Of a stretch of 64,000 nucleotides of DNA, positions 17,693 to 28,278 are shown in pieces (positions within the stretch are counted from its first letter, which is position 1; every line of letters begins with the position of its first letter). Both the position numbers and the translations under genes were made by a program. The DNA comes from Massilia rhizosphaerae (GTDB lineage Bacteria > Pseudomonadota > Gammaproteobacteria > Burkholderiales > Burkholderiaceae_D). Location of the stretch: positions 1 through 64,000 of the forward strand of contig NZ_JADKYX010000007.1 of the NCBI RefSeq assembly GCF_016093545.1. The letters are read 5' to 3'. The notes beneath the pieces are model-generated. The model was not told the origin of the DNA. It searched no databases and saw only the letters and a list, made by a program, of their open reading frames with translations.

Positions 17693-19045
17693 ATGTCGGC
17701 GTCTTCAGCAGAATCTTCGCTCCAGCCTGTGGTCCGGCTCCTGGGCTATGCCCGCTATGTATTTGGCGGCTTGCTGGTCGTGACCATCGCTTTGCTCGTC
17801 TGGCAGCATTTCGGCATGGAGAAAGTGGTTGAGTTGGCCGGCAATCATTATCCTGTGAAACTCGAGGACGACCGCAGCGAAGGCGGCGCGTCCCAGGGGC
17901 GGCTCGAGCGGAAGGGGCAGGATCTCGTCATACATTGCCACATCGTCAAGAAGGCCAGTTGGCCATATTGCAAGCTGGACTTCGATTTCCTCAAGGGCGC
18001 GAAGGGCGTCGACATGTCGCGCTTCGAGAACATCGTCATTGAGGCGCACTACGAGGGGCCGGGCGTTCCGAAATTCGGTCTCGCCGTGTCCGAGGTGGAA
18101 GACGGCTTTACCCGGCTCGACCAATGGCAAACCTACAAGATCGAGCAGGTTGAATCACTCGGATTGCCGTCCAGTGGCCGTGTGCTGGTCCCGCTGGATT
18201 GGTTCAGCGTGGCGCAATGGTGGAAGGACATGGCCAAGCCGCCGGTCGAGCACGCGGCCGTCAATCTCGATAATATCGTGTACGCTAACCTGGCATTCAA
18301 TTTTGGCGGGGTCGAAGGCGAGCACGTGTTCACCATACACAGCCTGCGCCTGCACGGCAAGTTGATCAATCGGGCGGACTTGCTGATGGGGCTGGTGGCC
18401 CTGTGGGTGCTGTGCACGGTCGGCTGGCTGGCGATCCTGACGTTGTCGTTGCGCACGCAGCTTCAGGAGAGCAAGGCGGCCATCGCACTGCTCAGGGAGG
18501 TCAACAAGGCGCTCGAGCTCGAGGCGCGCGACCTGGCCGGCCAGGCGCACATCGATCCGCTCACGGGCGTGCTGAACCGGCAGGGCTTGCGCGCGGCGCT
18601 GATGAGCACGTCAAGCCTGCTGAGCGAGCCGATGGCCGTGATCTTCATCGACATCGACCACTTCAAGTCCATCAACGATACGCACGGCCATGGCGTGGGC
18701 GACGACGTCCTGCGCAAATTCGCCAACGTCATCGCGTCCGGCATCCGCTCGTCCGACCGGCTCGTGCGCTGGGGCGGCGAGGAATTCCTGATCGTCTGCC
18801 CGATGACCAATGTGTATCAGGGACGGATCCTGGCGGACAACCTGCGCCACGCGCTGCACCAGCATGCGTGGCCGGCGGATCTGCGCGTGACGGCATCGTT
18901 CGGCGTCGCACAGCATCACCAGCAGGACGAGGTCGGCGTCGTCATCAAGCATGCCGACGAGGCACTGTATCGCGCCAAGCAGACCGGCCGCGACCGCGTG
19001 TGTGCCCACAATCCGGAAGACGTGATCGCTGCTGCTGCGGCTTGA
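17693..19045 (+). CDS. Membrane diguanylate cyclase (GGDEF) with an uncharacterised periplasmic domain
   Basis: A 450-residue protein from the ATG at 17693 (AGG at 17684-17686). Transmembrane helix 1 is at about residues 17-37. A periplasmic beta-rich domain of unknown family spans about 38-230. Transmembrane helix 2 is at about 235-255. A short coiled coil leads to the GGDEF domain. The active site reads GGEEF, with an RxxD inhibitory site (RSSD) five residues before it, so the cyclase should be active and product-inhibited. It makes cyclic di-GMP from two GTP. The gene stands alone, AT-richer than its neighbours upstream, with a 94-base gap to the peptidase gene. Confidence 0.92.
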   Translation: MSASSAESSLQPVVRLLGYARYVFGGLLVVTIALLVWQHFGMEKVVELAGNHYPVKLEDDRSEGGASQGRLERKGQDLVIHCHIVKKASWPYCKLDFDFLKGAKGVDMSRFENIVIEAHYEGPGVPKFGLAVSEVEDGFTRLDQWQTYKIEQVESLGLPSSGRVLVPLDWFSVAQWWKDMAKPPVEHAAVNLDNIVYANLAFNFGGVEGEHVFTIHSLRLHGKLINRADLLMGLVALWVLCTVGWLAILTLSLRTQLQESKAAIALLREVNKALELEARDLAGQAHIDPLTGVLNRQGLRAALMSTSSLLSEPMAVIFIDIDHFKSINDTHGHGVGDDVLRKFANVIASGIRSSDRLVRWGGEEFLIVCPMTNVYQGRILADNLRHALHQHAWPADLRVTASFGVAQHHQQDEVGVVIKHADEALYRAKQTGRDRVCAHNPEDVIAAAAA

Positions 19046-19139
19046 TATCGCCATTATCTTTACGCAAATCAAAGATTTCGTATTGACAAGAGTTGTTTCT
19101 GGGGCAACTATAGGCGATTGTTAATCTGCAATTGTCGCC

Positions 19140-21137
19140 ATGAACCGACTGTCAACCCTTCTGCTATCCTTGCTCGCGGCGTTGCCGCTCCCGGCCGCGC
19201 ATGCCGGCGTCCAGCCTGTCGAGCGTCCTTCCGTCGAGAGCTTTTTCCGTCACCCCGACGTCGGCTTCGTGAGGCTGTCGCCGAGCGGGCGCTATGTCGC
19301 GCTCCTCAACCGCCTGGACGGCGGCCACCAGGCGCTGGTGGTGCGCGAAACGGCGGACCCGACAAAGGTCAACACCGTCGCGACGTTCGAAAGCGCGCGA
19401 CTGCAGGATCTCGAATGGGTCAACGACGACCGGCTGACCCTCACGTTGAAGGATGTGCGAATCGAATTCGAAGGCAACTACGACCAGTTCGCCGTCGACC
19501 GCGACGGTACGCACCTGACGCACCTGATCTCGGGGAACTGGAACCACGAACAGCAAACCCTGGGCACGCTGATCAAGGACCGGGTGCTGACGGCCGATTA
19601 CATCTTCGAGGGCGTGACCCATGACGGTTCCGACGACATCGTCGTTGGCAAGCTCAGCTGGAACAACGTCGATCTGCAACCGCAGTCCGTCCATCCTTTT
19701 CGCCTGAACACGCGCACGCGCGTCCTGACCGACATGGTGGTGGGCCCGCAGCCGGAACATGTGCGGTGGTGGTTGCTCGATGCGTCCGACCGGCCGCGCT
19801 TGGCCGTGACCGAGGGCAAGGGCCGGTGCGTCGTCTATTACCGCGCCGAGGCCGCCGGACCGTGGGACGAGATCAGCAATCGGGACTGCCTCGAGGATGA
19901 CGCGTTCCGGCCGCTGATGTTCGACGACCGCAACACGCTGTACGTGCGTGCCGGCTACAAGGAACGCACGGCCCTGTTCGCGTTCGACCTGGCCAAGAAA
20001 ACGCTGGACAAGCAACCGTTCGTGGATATCGACGGTTTCGATTTCGATGGCGATCTGGAACGGGACTATGGTTCCAAGAAAATCCTCGGGGTACGTTTCC
20101 AGGCCGACGCCGCCTCCACGGTCTGGCTCGATCCGACCATGAAGGCAATCCAGAAAAAAGTCGACGCGTTGTTGCCGGGCACGATCAATCGTGTCTCGTG
20201 CCCGCGGGACTGTCGTAATCCGCCCGCCGTCGTCATCACCGCCGAGTCCGATCGAATGCCGCCGGCCTATTTCCTGTACACGCCGTCAGATGGGCATATC
20301 GTCGGATTTGGCAGCAGCCATCCGGACATCCAGCCCAAGCAGATGGGCAAGCGCGACTTCTTCCACTATGCCGCGCGCGACGGCCTGCAGATCCCCATCT
20401 ACGTGACCACGCCGCCGGGCAAGGCCGACGGGCCGCGTCCGGCGATCGTGCTCGTGCATGGCGGCCCTTATGTGCGCGGCGGATCGTGGGAATGGGATGC
20501 GGAGGCGCAGTTCCTGGCGTCGCGCGGCTATGTCGTGCTGCAGCCGGAATTCCGCGGCAGCACGGGCTTCGGCAGCAAGCTGTTCCGCGCCGGCTGGCAG
20601 CAATGGGGCCGGACGATGCAGGACGACCTGGCCGACGCCGCCGCCTGGGCGGTCAAGCAGGGCTGGGCCGATCCCAAGCGGATCGGCATCATGGGCGCGA
20701 GCTACGGCGGCTACGCGACGTTGATGGGTCTCGTGCGCAATCCGGACATCTTTCGCGCCGGCGTGGAGTGGGCCGGCGTGACCGACATCGGACTGCTGTT
20801 CACCGCCGTGGAGAGCGACGCTTCCGAGGATCTGCGCCGGTACGGCCTGAAGACGCTGATCGGCGACCCGCTCAAGGATCCGGCCGCCTTCGCCGCCGTG
20901 TCGCCGCTGGAGCAGGCCGGCCGCATCCACCAGCCGCTGCTGATGGCGCATGGCGCCCAGGACCGCCGCGTGCCCATCGTCCACGCGGCGAAGATGCACG
21001 ACGCCATCCAGGCCAAGAACGCCAACGTCGAATACGTTGTCTATCCGGAGGAAGGCCACGGCTGGCGCCACGAAGAGGACAGCATCGACTTCTGGAAGCG
21101 CGTCGAGGCCTTCCTCGACAAGAACCTGGCGCATTGA
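19140..21137 (+). CDS. Secreted S9-family prolyl oligopeptidase/acylaminoacyl peptidase
   Basis: A 665-residue serine peptidase. The cleavable signal peptide has its hydrophobic core at residues 5-18 and ends around AHA (20-22). A beta-propeller-like region (about 50-390) precedes an alpha/beta-hydrolase domain. Catalytic Ser521 lies in GASYGGY, the Asp in HGAQDRRVP and the His in EEGHGW. It probably acts in the periplasm on short peptides. The TGA stop falls inside the first unit of a direct/inverted repeat at 21131. Confidence 0.93.
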   Translation: MNRLSTLLLSLLAALPLPAAHAGVQPVERPSVESFFRHPDVGFVRLSPSGRYVALLNRLDGGHQALVVRETADPTKVNTVATFESARLQDLEWVNDDRLTLTLKDVRIEFEGNYDQFAVDRDGTHLTHLISGNWNHEQQTLGTLIKDRVLTADYIFEGVTHDGSDDIVVGKLSWNNVDLQPQSVHPFRLNTRTRVLTDMVVGPQPEHVRWWLLDASDRPRLAVTEGKGRCVVYYRAEAAGPWDEISNRDCLEDDAFRPLMFDDRNTLYVRAGYKERTALFAFDLAKKTLDKQPFVDIDGFDFDGDLERDYGSKKILGVRFQADAASTVWLDPTMKAIQKKVDALLPGTINRVSCPRDCRNPPAVVITAESDRMPPAYFLYTPSDGHIVGFGSSHPDIQPKQMGKRDFFHYAARDGLQIPIYVTTPPGKADGPRPAIVLVHGGPYVRGGSWEWDAEAQFLASRGYVVLQPEFRGSTGFGSKLFRAGWQQWGRTMQDDLADAAAWAVKQGWADPKRIGIMGASYGGYATLMGLVRNPDIFRAGVEWAGVTDIGLLFTAVESDASEDLRRYGLKTLIGDPLKDPAAFAAVSPLEQAGRIHQPLLMAHGAQDRRVPIVHAAKMHDAIQAKNANVEYVVYPEEGHGWRHEEDSIDFWKRVEAFLDKNLAH

Positions 21138-21178
21138 GGCCCACCGGGCCCGCATTGAGGCCCACCGGGCCTCAATGC
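21131..21178. repeat. Tandem repeat forming a hairpin between convergent genes
   Basis: GCATTGAGGCCCACCGGGCC occurs twice in tandem (21131-21150 and 21152-21171). The second copy pairs with GGGCCTCAATGC (21167-21178) to form a perfect 12-bp stem with loop ACC. The first copy contains the peptidase stop codon. The 12-bp stem with 3-nt loop matches the architecture of the other hairpin repeats in this window. It sits between convergent genes and may act as a bidirectional terminator. Confidence 0.75.
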
Positions 21179-21181
21179 CCC

Positions 21182-21763
21182 TTACAGGGCGATCTCGGTG
21201 CCGAGCCGCTTGAGGAATTGCGCGATCCATTGCGGATGCGCGGGCCAGGCCGGTGCGGTGACGAGGTTGCCGTCCGTGACGGCCGCGTCGACCGGGATGT
21301 CGGCGTATTCGCCGCCGGCCAGGCGGACCTCGGGCGCGCAGGCGGGGTAGGCGGATACGCGCTTGCCGCGGATGACGTCGGCGGCCGCCAGCAACTGGGC
21401 ACCGTGGCAGACGGCGGCGATCGGCTTGCCGGCGTGGGCGAAGCCGCGCACCAGCGCGATTACTTGAGGATCCAGGCGCAGGTACTCGGGGGCGCGGCCG
21501 CCCGCGATGACCAGGGCGTCGTAGTCGTCGGCGTCCGCCTCCGCAAAATCGGCGTTCAGCGCGAACTGGTGGCCGGGCTTTTCCGTGTAGGTCTGGTCGC
21601 CTTCGAAATCGTGGATCGCGGTCTTGACCTTGTCGCCCTTCTTCTTGCCGGGACAGACGGCGTGCACGGTGTGCCCCACCGCCTGCAGCGCCTGGAACGG
21701 CACCATGGTTTCGTAATCTTCCGCAAAATCGCCGGTCAACAACAGGATTTTTTTCGCTGCCAT
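21182..21763 (-). CDS. DJ-1/PfpI family protein
   Basis: A 193-residue class I glutamine-amidotransferase-like protein with the nucleophile Cys in AVCHGAQLL and an upstream acidic residue, as in PfpI/YhbO/DJ-1 proteins (putative protease, glyoxalase III or deglycase; the true activity is disputed). The start at 21763 ([18 protein letters not shown]) follows GGAG-like bases; a start at 21805 is less family-like. It stands alone and is convergent with the peptidase gene. Confidence 0.92.
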   Translation of the reverse strand: MAAKKILLLTGDFAEDYETMVPFQALQAVGHTVHAVCPGKKKGDKVKTAIHDFEGDQTYTEKPGHQFALNADFAEADADDYDALVIAGGRAPEYLRLDPQVIALVRGFAHAGKPIAAVCHGAQLLAAADVIRGKRVSAYPACAPEVRLAGGEYADIPVDAAVTDGNLVTAPAWPAHPQWIAQFLKRLGTEIAL

Positions 21764-21872
21764 CGTGGGTTCTCCTTCAAGGGTTCCGTGGACTTGCCTC
21801 GACAAGATACCATCGACGCACGGGCCCCGTAAGGCTTGATGTTCGGCATGGTTTGTTGCCGGACCAGCCGTC

Positions 21873-23738
21873 TCAGGCCGCCGGCACCCGCTCCTCGAGC
21901 ATGCGCGCGCGCAGCGCGGTCAGCGGCAGCGGGCGCGCCAGCAGATAGCCCTGCACGTAGTCGCAGCCGGCCTGGCGCAGCCACTCGAACTGCTCGGTTT
22001 CTTCGACGCCCTCGGCCACCACCGTCAGGTTGAAACCGTGCGCGAGGGCGATCACGGCGCCGGCGATCGTCGTGCCGGACGTCGGCAGCAGGCGCACGAA
22101 GCTGCGGTCGATCTTGAGGTGGTTGATCGGGAAGGACTGCAGGTAGGCGAGCGACGAGTAGCCGGTGCCGAAGTCGTCGATCGACAGGCGCACGCCCAGC
22201 GCACGCACGTTGTGCATGAACTCGACGGCCAGGTCCAGGTCTTCCATCAGCATGCTCTCGGTGAGCTCCAGCTCCAGGCGCTCCGGCAGCATGCCCGTCG
22301 CCGCCAGCGTGTGCTCGACGACGCGGATGAAATCCTTGTCGCGCAGCTGGCGCGCCGAGACGTTCACGGCCATGCTGAGCCACGTGCCGGTCTGGCGGTA
22401 CAGGGCGACGGCGTCCAGGCAGGCCCGCTCCAGCACCCATTTGCCGATGTCGACGATCAGGCCGCTCTCCTCGGCCACGGGGATGAATTCGGCCGGCGAG
22501 ATATAGCCCTGTTCGGGATGCGGCCAGCGCAGCAGCGCTTCCACGCCGACCATCTTGCGCGTGCCGCAGGCGTATTGCGGCTGGTAGCACAGTTCCAGCA
22601 GGCCCGCCTCGAGGTGGCGGCGCAGGTCGCGGTCCAGGCGCGCGCGCCGCTGCGTGGCGAGGATCATCTCGCGCTCGAACACGGCCACGGTGTCGCGGCC
22701 GTTGGCTTTGGCGCGGTACAGGGCGGCGTCGGCGTTGCTGAGCAATTCGCTCATCGTGTGCGCGTCGTCCGGGAACACGCAGGCGCCGACGCTCGCGGTG
22801 GGCGTCACTTCCAGGCCCTCGATCTGCATCGGCTGGCGCAGGCCGGCGACGATGCGCCGGCCCACGCGTTCCAGTTCGGCCGGATCGTCGAGCGGCGCGA
22901 CGATGACGGCGAATTCGTCGCCGCCGATGCGGCCGATGCGGTCGCTGGGGCGGGCCGTCGCGCGCAGCACGCTGGCGACCTGGCGCAGCAGGCGGTCGCC
23001 GGCCGCGTGGCCGGCCGTGTCGTTGACGACCTTGAAGTTGTCCAGGTCGATCAGCAGGAGCCCGATGCGGCTGCCCGACTCGGTGCGCATGGCGATTTCA
23101 AGCTCCAGCGCCTCGTAGGTGCAGCGGCGGTTCGGCAGGCTCGTGACCGTGTCGGTATAGGCCAGGTGCTTCAGCTGGGATTCGGCGCGGTGCATGCGGG
23201 CCTTGGTGCGGCGCGTGAGCAGCGACGTCGTCACCAGCGCGCCCAGCGAGGCCAGCGCCAGCAGGGCGCCGTAGCGCAGCAGGCCGTTGCGGATGCCGAC
23301 CGTGTCGGCCGTGAGCACGACCCGGCCCAGCGTCATGCCGCGGTAGCGGATCGGCCGCACCACCGACAGCGGCGCGAACAGCGTCCAGTCGCGCAGCAGC
23401 GGCGGCGTCTCGACGACGGCGCCGTTGCGGTAGGCGGCGAATTCGACGTCCTGGCGGTCGTACACCGTGGCGGCGGCCAGGAACGAGGAGTGGCGGAACG
23501 AGCGCAGCATCTCGTGCGCCGCGTCCTGGTCGTGGAACATCAGCGTGGCCGCCACGTTGTCGGCGATGATCGCGGCCTGCACCGCGAGGTCGTCGGTGAG
23601 GCTGCGGCGCAGGGCGACGAACTGGTAGGCGAGCAGGATGCAGCAGGCGACGCCGAGCGCGGCGGCCGCGGCCAGCAATTGGCCCACGCCGAGCATGCGG
23701 CTCAGTTCTCCCGGACGCCGTGCCGTCGTCGGTCTCAT
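21873..23738 (-). CDS. CHASE8-GGDEF-EAL cyclic di-GMP enzyme (YfiN-like input)
   Basis: A 621-residue membrane protein. Transmembrane helix 1 is at about residues 17-39 and a periplasmic CHASE8-like sensor of the YfiN/TpbB type at about 40-150 ([20 protein letters not shown]). A second transmembrane helix and HAMP-length linker (about 155-190) follow. The GGDEF domain has an intact GGDEF and inhibitory RPSD, and the C-terminal EAL domain has an intact EALLRW and later metal ligands. Both synthesis and hydrolysis of cyclic di-GMP are possible. It is the last gene of a three-gene operon and overlaps the YfiR-like gene by four bases (ATGA). Confidence 0.93.
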   Translation of the reverse strand: MRPTTARRPGELSRMLGVGQLLAAAAALGVACCILLAYQFVALRRSLTDDLAVQAAIIADNVAATLMFHDQDAAHEMLRSFRHSSFLAAATVYDRQDVEFAAYRNGAVVETPPLLRDWTLFAPLSVVRPIRYRGMTLGRVVLTADTVGIRNGLLRYGALLALASLGALVTTSLLTRRTKARMHRAESQLKHLAYTDTVTSLPNRRCTYEALELEIAMRTESGSRIGLLLIDLDNFKVVNDTAGHAAGDRLLRQVASVLRATARPSDRIGRIGGDEFAVIVAPLDDPAELERVGRRIVAGLRQPMQIEGLEVTPTASVGACVFPDDAHTMSELLSNADAALYRAKANGRDTVAVFEREMILATQRRARLDRDLRRHLEAGLLELCYQPQYACGTRKMVGVEALLRWPHPEQGYISPAEFIPVAEESGLIVDIGKWVLERACLDAVALYRQTGTWLSMAVNVSARQLRDKDFIRVVEHTLAATGMLPERLELELTESMLMEDLDLAVEFMHNVRALGVRLSIDDFGTGYSSLAYLQSFPINHLKIDRSFVRLLPTSGTTIAGAVIALAHGFNLTVVAEGVEETEQFEWLRQAGCDYVQGYLLARPLPLTALRARMLEERVPAA

Positions 23739-24220
23739 AGCACGTTCCTCGCGAGGCGCAGCAGGTGGGAGGAAATGCGCAGGCCGCACCTGGCCGCTTC
23801 CTGCGTGTCGATGTCGAAGCGGATGTGCTCGTCGTCCTCGACGAGGGTGATCGCGGCGTTGCCGCCGGCGCCGTCGCGCACGACGAGCACGCCGGCAGTC
23901 GCGGCCGGGTGCTGCGCGCCGCGCGCCAGCACGGCGATGTCGCAGTGCGGGGCCTTGGGATGCGCGATGTCCGTCATGGTCCAGAGGCGGCCGTTGACGG
24001 GCTTGCCGTTCAGGGCGTGCAGGCCGGGCCACAGCGGATTGTCGGGGCTCGCGCACACGACGAGCGGCGCTTTCGCATTCGCGTCCGGCCACGTCGTGAA
24101 CAGGGCGAAGTTGAAGATGTACGCCGCCTTCAAGTCCTTGCCGTCGACCTGGGCGAGGCACACGTCTGCCGCCAGCCCCAGGGTCGAGGCGATCGCGAGG
24201 AAGGCCAGGGCGCGCACCAT
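23735..24220 (-). CDS. YfiR family periplasmic protein
   Basis: A 161-residue protein with a signal peptide (core [14 protein letters not shown]) and the YfiR signature [16 protein letters not shown]. In Pseudomonas YfiR binds the periplasmic part of the diguanylate cyclase YfiN and holds it inactive. The coupled downstream gene encodes a CHASE8 cyclase-phosphodiesterase, so the same repressive pairing is expected. The TonB receptor gene ends two bases before its start. The outer-membrane lipoprotein YfiB is missing here; the receptor may replace it. Confidence 0.9.
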   Translation of the reverse strand: MVRALAFLAIASTLGLAADVCLAQVDGKDLKAAYIFNFALFTTWPDANAKAPLVVCASPDNPLWPGLHALNGKPVNGRLWTMTDIAHPKAPHCDIAVLARGAQHPAATAGVLVVRDGAGGNAAITLVEDDEHIRFDIDTQEAARCGLRISSHLLRLARNVL

Positions 24221-24222
24221 CG

Positions 24223-26253
24223 TCAGAACCGCCAGTCCAGTTTCGCGGCCAGCGTGCGGCCCTCGCGCGCGAGCGTCGGCTGGACGAAGGCGGGGCCGCC
24301 CACGTCGGCGTAGCGCCGGTCGAAGGCGTTGTACGCGCTCAGCGACAGCTCCGCGCGCGGCAGCAGCCGCAGCGCGGACAAGGTGACGTTGGCCACGCAA
24401 TAGCCGCCCGCCGCGCCCTGGTCGGCCAGGCGCTTGCCGCTGCACAGCAGTTCGGCGCCGACGCGGCCGCCGCGCCAGCCCAGCGGCGCGGTGAGGTTGG
24501 CCTTGGCCAGGTGGCGCGGCGAATCGATCAGCGGGACGCCGTCCGTGCCGCGGGCGAGCTGCCACGAATAGCTGGCGCGCAGGCGCACGGGGCCGAAGTC
24601 GCGGTCGAGCGCCGCTTCGAGGCCGCGGGCGTTGGCCTGGTCGATGTTGCGGAAGATGAGCAGGCCGCTGGCCGCGTCGACCTGCTGGCTGATCAAGTCA
24701 TCCACGCGATAGCGGAACAGCGACAGCGTCGCATGCCCGCCGCCCGCGAGCGTGTGTTCCAGCACCAGCTCGCGCGTTGTCACGCGTTCCCGGCGCAGGT
24801 TGGGATTGGGGATCTGGCCGTCGCTGCCCGGCAGCGCGTAGTACATCTCGTAGGCGTTCGGCGTGCGGAAAGCGCTGCCTGCGATCAGCTTGACGGTGTC
24901 GGCGGACGTCGCCTTGTAGACGACGGCCACGCGCGGGCTGAAGCGATGCGTGTCCGGGGACTCGTGGTTGTCGAAGCGCACGCCGGCGTTGACGAGGAAG
25001 CCGGCCGGCAGCTGGATCTCGTCTTCCACGAACACGGCCTGGCGCGTGGCGCTGCGGCGGTCGTCCAGCAGGCGCGCGTAAGGTTGCGCGTCGTAGTTGT
25101 ACTGGTCGCGGCGTGCGTCGTTGCCCAGCTCGGCGCCGAGCACGATCTTCTGGTGCGGCAGGTTCGTCAGCGTGGCGTTCAGGCTCGCGCCGTACCAGCG
25201 CGCATGGGCGCCGTCGATGTTCAGGCGCGGCAGGCCGGCGTCGTCCGGATACCAGCCCGTGCCGACGTAATCGGCCTGGCCCGATTGCAGCTGGGCCGCC
25301 AGCGCCAGCGCGGGCGCGACCCGGGCGTTCCACGTCAGGCCGATGCTCGTCTGGGTGTCGCGCGTGCGGTCGGGCGCGCCGAACACGGCGCCGAACGAAC
25401 CGGTCGGGACGCCCTTGGTGCGGGCCACGTGGCTGGCCGACAGCGTCACGCCGCCAAAGCTGCCCTTGACGAGGAAGTTCTGCGCGCGGTCCCAGTCGAG
25501 GCGGCGGGCGACGCCGTGGTGGGTGTCGGGCGTGTCGGGCGTGTCAAATTCCGGAAAATACAGGTCGCGGCCCGTGCGGTTGAAGGCGCTCGCCGACAGC
25601 AGCAGGTCGGCGCCGTTCTGGCCGTGCCACCCGTAGCTCGTGCGGGCCCTGCGCTCGCCCTGGGTGCCGCCGGTGAGCGACCCCTGCAGGCCGGACAGGC
25701 CGCTGCCGTCGCGGGTGACGACGTTGATCACGCCGAACAGGGCGTTCGAGCCATACACGGCCGACCCGGGGCCGGGCACGAATTCGATGCGCTTGACCAT
25801 GTCCATGTCGAGCAGGCCTTCGGTGCCGATGAGGGCCTGGTCGTACACCGCGTCGTTGACGCGCACGCCGTCGACCAGCAGCAGGAAGCGGCTGTTGTAG
25901 TCGCCCGGACGGAGGAAGCCGCGCGCGCCCAGGTAGGCGTAGTTGCGGTCGTTCGTCACGTACAGGCCGGGCAGCGTGGCCAGCGCGTCGGCCAGCGTGC
26001 GCCAGCCGAAGTCGCGGATGTCCGCAGCCGTGAGCACCACCACCGACGACGGCGCGTCGCTGATCGGCTGGGCGAATTTCGAGGCGGTCGTCACCACCCG
26101 CATCTGCATCAGGTCCTCGAGCGGAATGGTGCTCAGCGTGCGGATGGCGGCGCCGTCGGCCGCGTCCGTGCCGGCCTGCGCCGCGCTGGCACAGTGCAGC
26201 AGGACGGCGCAGACGATGACGGGCAGGGCACGCGGCAAGAAACGTTTGGACAT
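24223..26253 (-). CDS. TonB-dependent outer-membrane receptor of the YfiR operon
   Basis: A 676-residue receptor with a signal peptide ([19 protein letters not shown]), a plug domain (residues about 55-170, with [22 protein letters not shown] and [12 protein letters not shown]) and a 22-strand barrel ending in a terminal aromatic (WRF). The plug resembles colicin I/vitamin B12-type receptors. The N-terminal segment [17 protein letters not shown] is the conserved lead-in seen in receptors associated with GGDEF operons. The substrate is unknown. It is the first gene of an operon with YfiR and the CHASE8-GGDEF-EAL protein. The 270 bases upstream are AT-rich and contain its promoter. Confidence 0.92.
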   Translation of the reverse strand: MSKRFLPRALPVIVCAVLLHCASAAQAGTDAADGAAIRTLSTIPLEDLMQMRVVTTASKFAQPISDAPSSVVVLTAADIRDFGWRTLADALATLPGLYVTNDRNYAYLGARGFLRPGDYNSRFLLLVDGVRVNDAVYDQALIGTEGLLDMDMVKRIEFVPGPGSAVYGSNALFGVINVVTRDGSGLSGLQGSLTGGTQGERRARTSYGWHGQNGADLLLSASAFNRTGRDLYFPEFDTPDTPDTHHGVARRLDWDRAQNFLVKGSFGGVTLSASHVARTKGVPTGSFGAVFGAPDRTRDTQTSIGLTWNARVAPALALAAQLQSGQADYVGTGWYPDDAGLPRLNIDGAHARWYGASLNATLTNLPHQKIVLGAELGNDARRDQYNYDAQPYARLLDDRRSATRQAVFVEDEIQLPAGFLVNAGVRFDNHESPDTHRFSPRVAVVYKATSADTVKLIAGSAFRTPNAYEMYYALPGSDGQIPNPNLRRERVTTRELVLEHTLAGGGHATLSLFRYRVDDLISQQVDAASGLLIFRNIDQANARGLEAALDRDFGPVRLRASYSWQLARGTDGVPLIDSPRHLAKANLTAPLGWRGGRVGAELLCSGKRLADQGAAGGYCVANVTLSALRLLPRAELSLSAYNAFDRRYADVGGPAFVQPTLAREGRTLAAKLDWRF

Positions 26254-26524
26254 GGGATGACGAAGGCCGCCGGTAACGGCCCGTCTCTTATAAATTATTT
26301 CAAATTATCACTTATCAATACTATAGAGAAACTTTTGGGCGCTGACACCAAAAGTTGCATCAAAAAGACAGAATTGTATATTTATGAACCCGTATCATTC
26401 CATACCGCACCAAAAGTGAGCAGTTACACTCGCTTGCAATTGATACTGTTTCTCGCTTTCAAGTCTGACGCATGGCCGTTACTCTGTACACATGTTTGTT
26501 ACAACGATATCGAAGGGGAATACC

Positions 26525-26980
26525 ATGCAACGCACTTCCATTCGCGCCACCGTCCATGCCGTCCTGGCTGCCGCCATTCTCGCCACCGGCGTCGCGCCGT
26601 TCGCGGCCCAGGCCGCGCCGGATCACCATCCGCGCGCCCAAGCGGAATGCCGCAACTGCGGCACGGTCGTGTCGAACCATACGTACAAGCGTGAACCGGC
26701 GCGCGCCAGCGGCGTCGGTGGCGTGGGCGGCGCCGTCGTCGGCGGCCTGCTGGGCAACCAGATCGGCAGCGGCCGTGGCCGCACCCTCGCCACGGTGGCC
26801 GGCGCGGTGGGCGGCGCGTATGCCGGCAACCGCATCGAACGCAATATCAAGGCCGAGACCTATACGGACGTGCGCGTGCGGATGGCGACCGGCGGCTACC
26901 GCACCTTCACGGAAAAGGGCGCGCCGCGGTTCCGCAACGGCGAACACGTGCGCGTGCTGGACGGGCGCCTGGTGCGCTGA
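26525..26980 (+). CDS. Glycine-zipper 2TM-domain envelope protein
   Basis: A 151-residue exported protein with a signal peptide (about 1-30, AVLAAAILATGVAPFAAQA), a short Cys-containing segment (CRNCG), a glycine zipper (GGVGGAVVGGLLGNQIGSG, then GAVGGAYAGNRIE) and a C-terminal SH3-like tail (EHVRVLDGRLVR). This is the Rick_17kDa_Anti/SlyB-like architecture of outer-membrane-associated proteins. The start at 26525 follows GAAGGGGAA. It is monocistronic and convergent with the P450 gene. Confidence 0.87.
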   Translation: MQRTSIRATVHAVLAAAILATGVAPFAAQAAPDHHPRAQAECRNCGTVVSNHTYKREPARASGVGGVGGAVVGGLLGNQIGSGRGRTLATVAGAVGGAYAGNRIERNIKAETYTDVRVRMATGGYRTFTEKGAPRFRNGEHVRVLDGRLVR

Positions 26981-26995
26981 TCGGCCGTCGCCGTT

Positions 26996-28276
26996 TCAGG
27001 CCGGCCGCACGTTCGCGATGACGAACCCGCTGGCCGGCAAGGTCGGCATGCGGCGCAGGCCGACCGTCAAGTCCTGCGGCGGCACGTCGTAGGCGATGTC
27101 TTCCACGAACAGCTGCAGCGCCGATCTCACCAGGTCGGCCGTGACGGATTCGCCCGGGCAGCGGTGGCCCGAATACGGATCGCCGCCGCCGTGCGGCACG
27201 TAGTCGAAGCCGCTGCTCTCGCGGCGTTCGAAGCGCTCCGGCCGGAACACCTCCGGGTCGCCCCACAATGCCGGGTGGTGGTTCGTGCCGTACAGGTCGA
27301 ACAGCACCCACGTTCCCTTGTCCACGTGCAGTCCATGCCAGTCGAAGGCGTGCAGGGCGCGGCCGCCCATCGCCGGGATGAACGGATAGAAGCGGCGCAC
27401 TTCCTGCACGAACCAGGCGGCGTAGTCGTCGTCGCGGGCGGCGATGCGCGCGCGGCAGTGCGGATGTTCGTGCAGCGCCAGCAGCGCGAAGGCGATGTAG
27501 CGCGCCACAGCCACCGTCGGGCGCAGCAGGTTGATGAGTTCCACGGCCGCGTGCTTGCGGTGCATGAGTTCCCCGTCTGCGTCGCGGTGGCGCGCGACCA
27601 CGTTCAGCGGGCTGTCGAACGGCGGCTGGATCTGCCCGGCGCGCACGGCGTCGACGAGGGCGCGGGCCCAGTATTCGGTGCGGGTGCGCACGAGCAGGGC
27701 GCGCCAGTTGCGCGGGCCGGCCGAACCGGCGCCCGCGATCATCTGCGCGAATTCCCGCGTGCGCTGGGCCGCTTCGTCCGCATTGACGGGAATGCCGGCC
27801 CAGCGGCACACGGCGCGGCACAGCACTTCCTGCGCGGCCGCGTGCACGACCACCTCCGGCCGCGACGGCCAGCGCGCGAACTGCGTGCGCCATTCCGCCG
27901 CCGCCAGGCCCACGAGGCGCTGCCGTTCCAGGGGCCCGAACAGCGACATGAACATGGCCTTGCGCTTGCGGTGCGCGGCGCCGTCCAGCGCCGTCACGCT
28001 GCCGAAGTCCTGCAGCAGGGCCAGCGTCGGCGCCGGCAGCGCGTGGCGGCGCGTGAAGCGGCCGGGCTGGTAGAACATGCGCGCCGCGTCCTCGCCGCGC
28101 ACGCACAGCGCGCGGCGCAGCATCAGCCGGGCCGTGAACATGTCGCCGCCGAGGGCCGCGTAACGCCGCGGCATGAAGTCGTAGCCTTCCGCGAGGAAGG
28201 CGAGGGACAGGTCGAAACCGGGCGCGCGCGGTGCGGCGTCGATGGCCTCGACGGGGCGGCGGGGCGGGGCGGCCAT
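26996..28276 (-). CDS. CYP152-like cytochrome P450 (fatty-acid peroxygenase)
   Basis: A 426-residue soluble P450. The heme-ligand loop is HGGGDPYSGHRCPGE with Cys373, the CYP152 form rather than the usual FxxGxxxC. The I-helix carries LLRPTVAVARY, whose Arg-Pro replaces the acid-alcohol pair and binds the fatty-acid carboxylate in P450-BSbeta and OleT. Such enzymes use hydrogen peroxide to hydroxylate or decarboxylate fatty acids without a reductase, and no ferredoxin or reductase gene is nearby. The start lies two bases after the upstream sensor-kinase stop, so the two are one transcript. Confidence 0.9.
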   Translation of the reverse strand: MAAPPRRPVEAIDAAPRAPGFDLSLAFLAEGYDFMPRRYAALGGDMFTARLMLRRALCVRGEDAARMFYQPGRFTRRHALPAPTLALLQDFGSVTALDGAAHRKRKAMFMSLFGPLERQRLVGLAAAEWRTQFARWPSRPEVVVHAAAQEVLCRAVCRWAGIPVNADEAAQRTREFAQMIAGAGSAGPRNWRALLVRTRTEYWARALVDAVRAGQIQPPFDSPLNVVARHRDADGELMHRKHAAVELINLLRPTVAVARYIAFALLALHEHPHCRARIAARDDDYAAWFVQEVRRFYPFIPAMGGRALHAFDWHGLHVDKGTWVLFDLYGTNHHPALWGDPEVFRPERFERRESSGFDYVPHGGGDPYSGHRCPGESVTADLVRSALQLFVEDIAYDVPPQDLTVGLRRMPTLPASGFVIANVRPA

Positions 28277-28278
28277 GG

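Noticed and set aside
26254-26524. Fur-box candidate upstream of the TonB receptor in the AT-rich gap
   Set aside because: The AT-rich partial dyads there do not fit the Fur consensus well enough. The receptor may not be iron-regulated.
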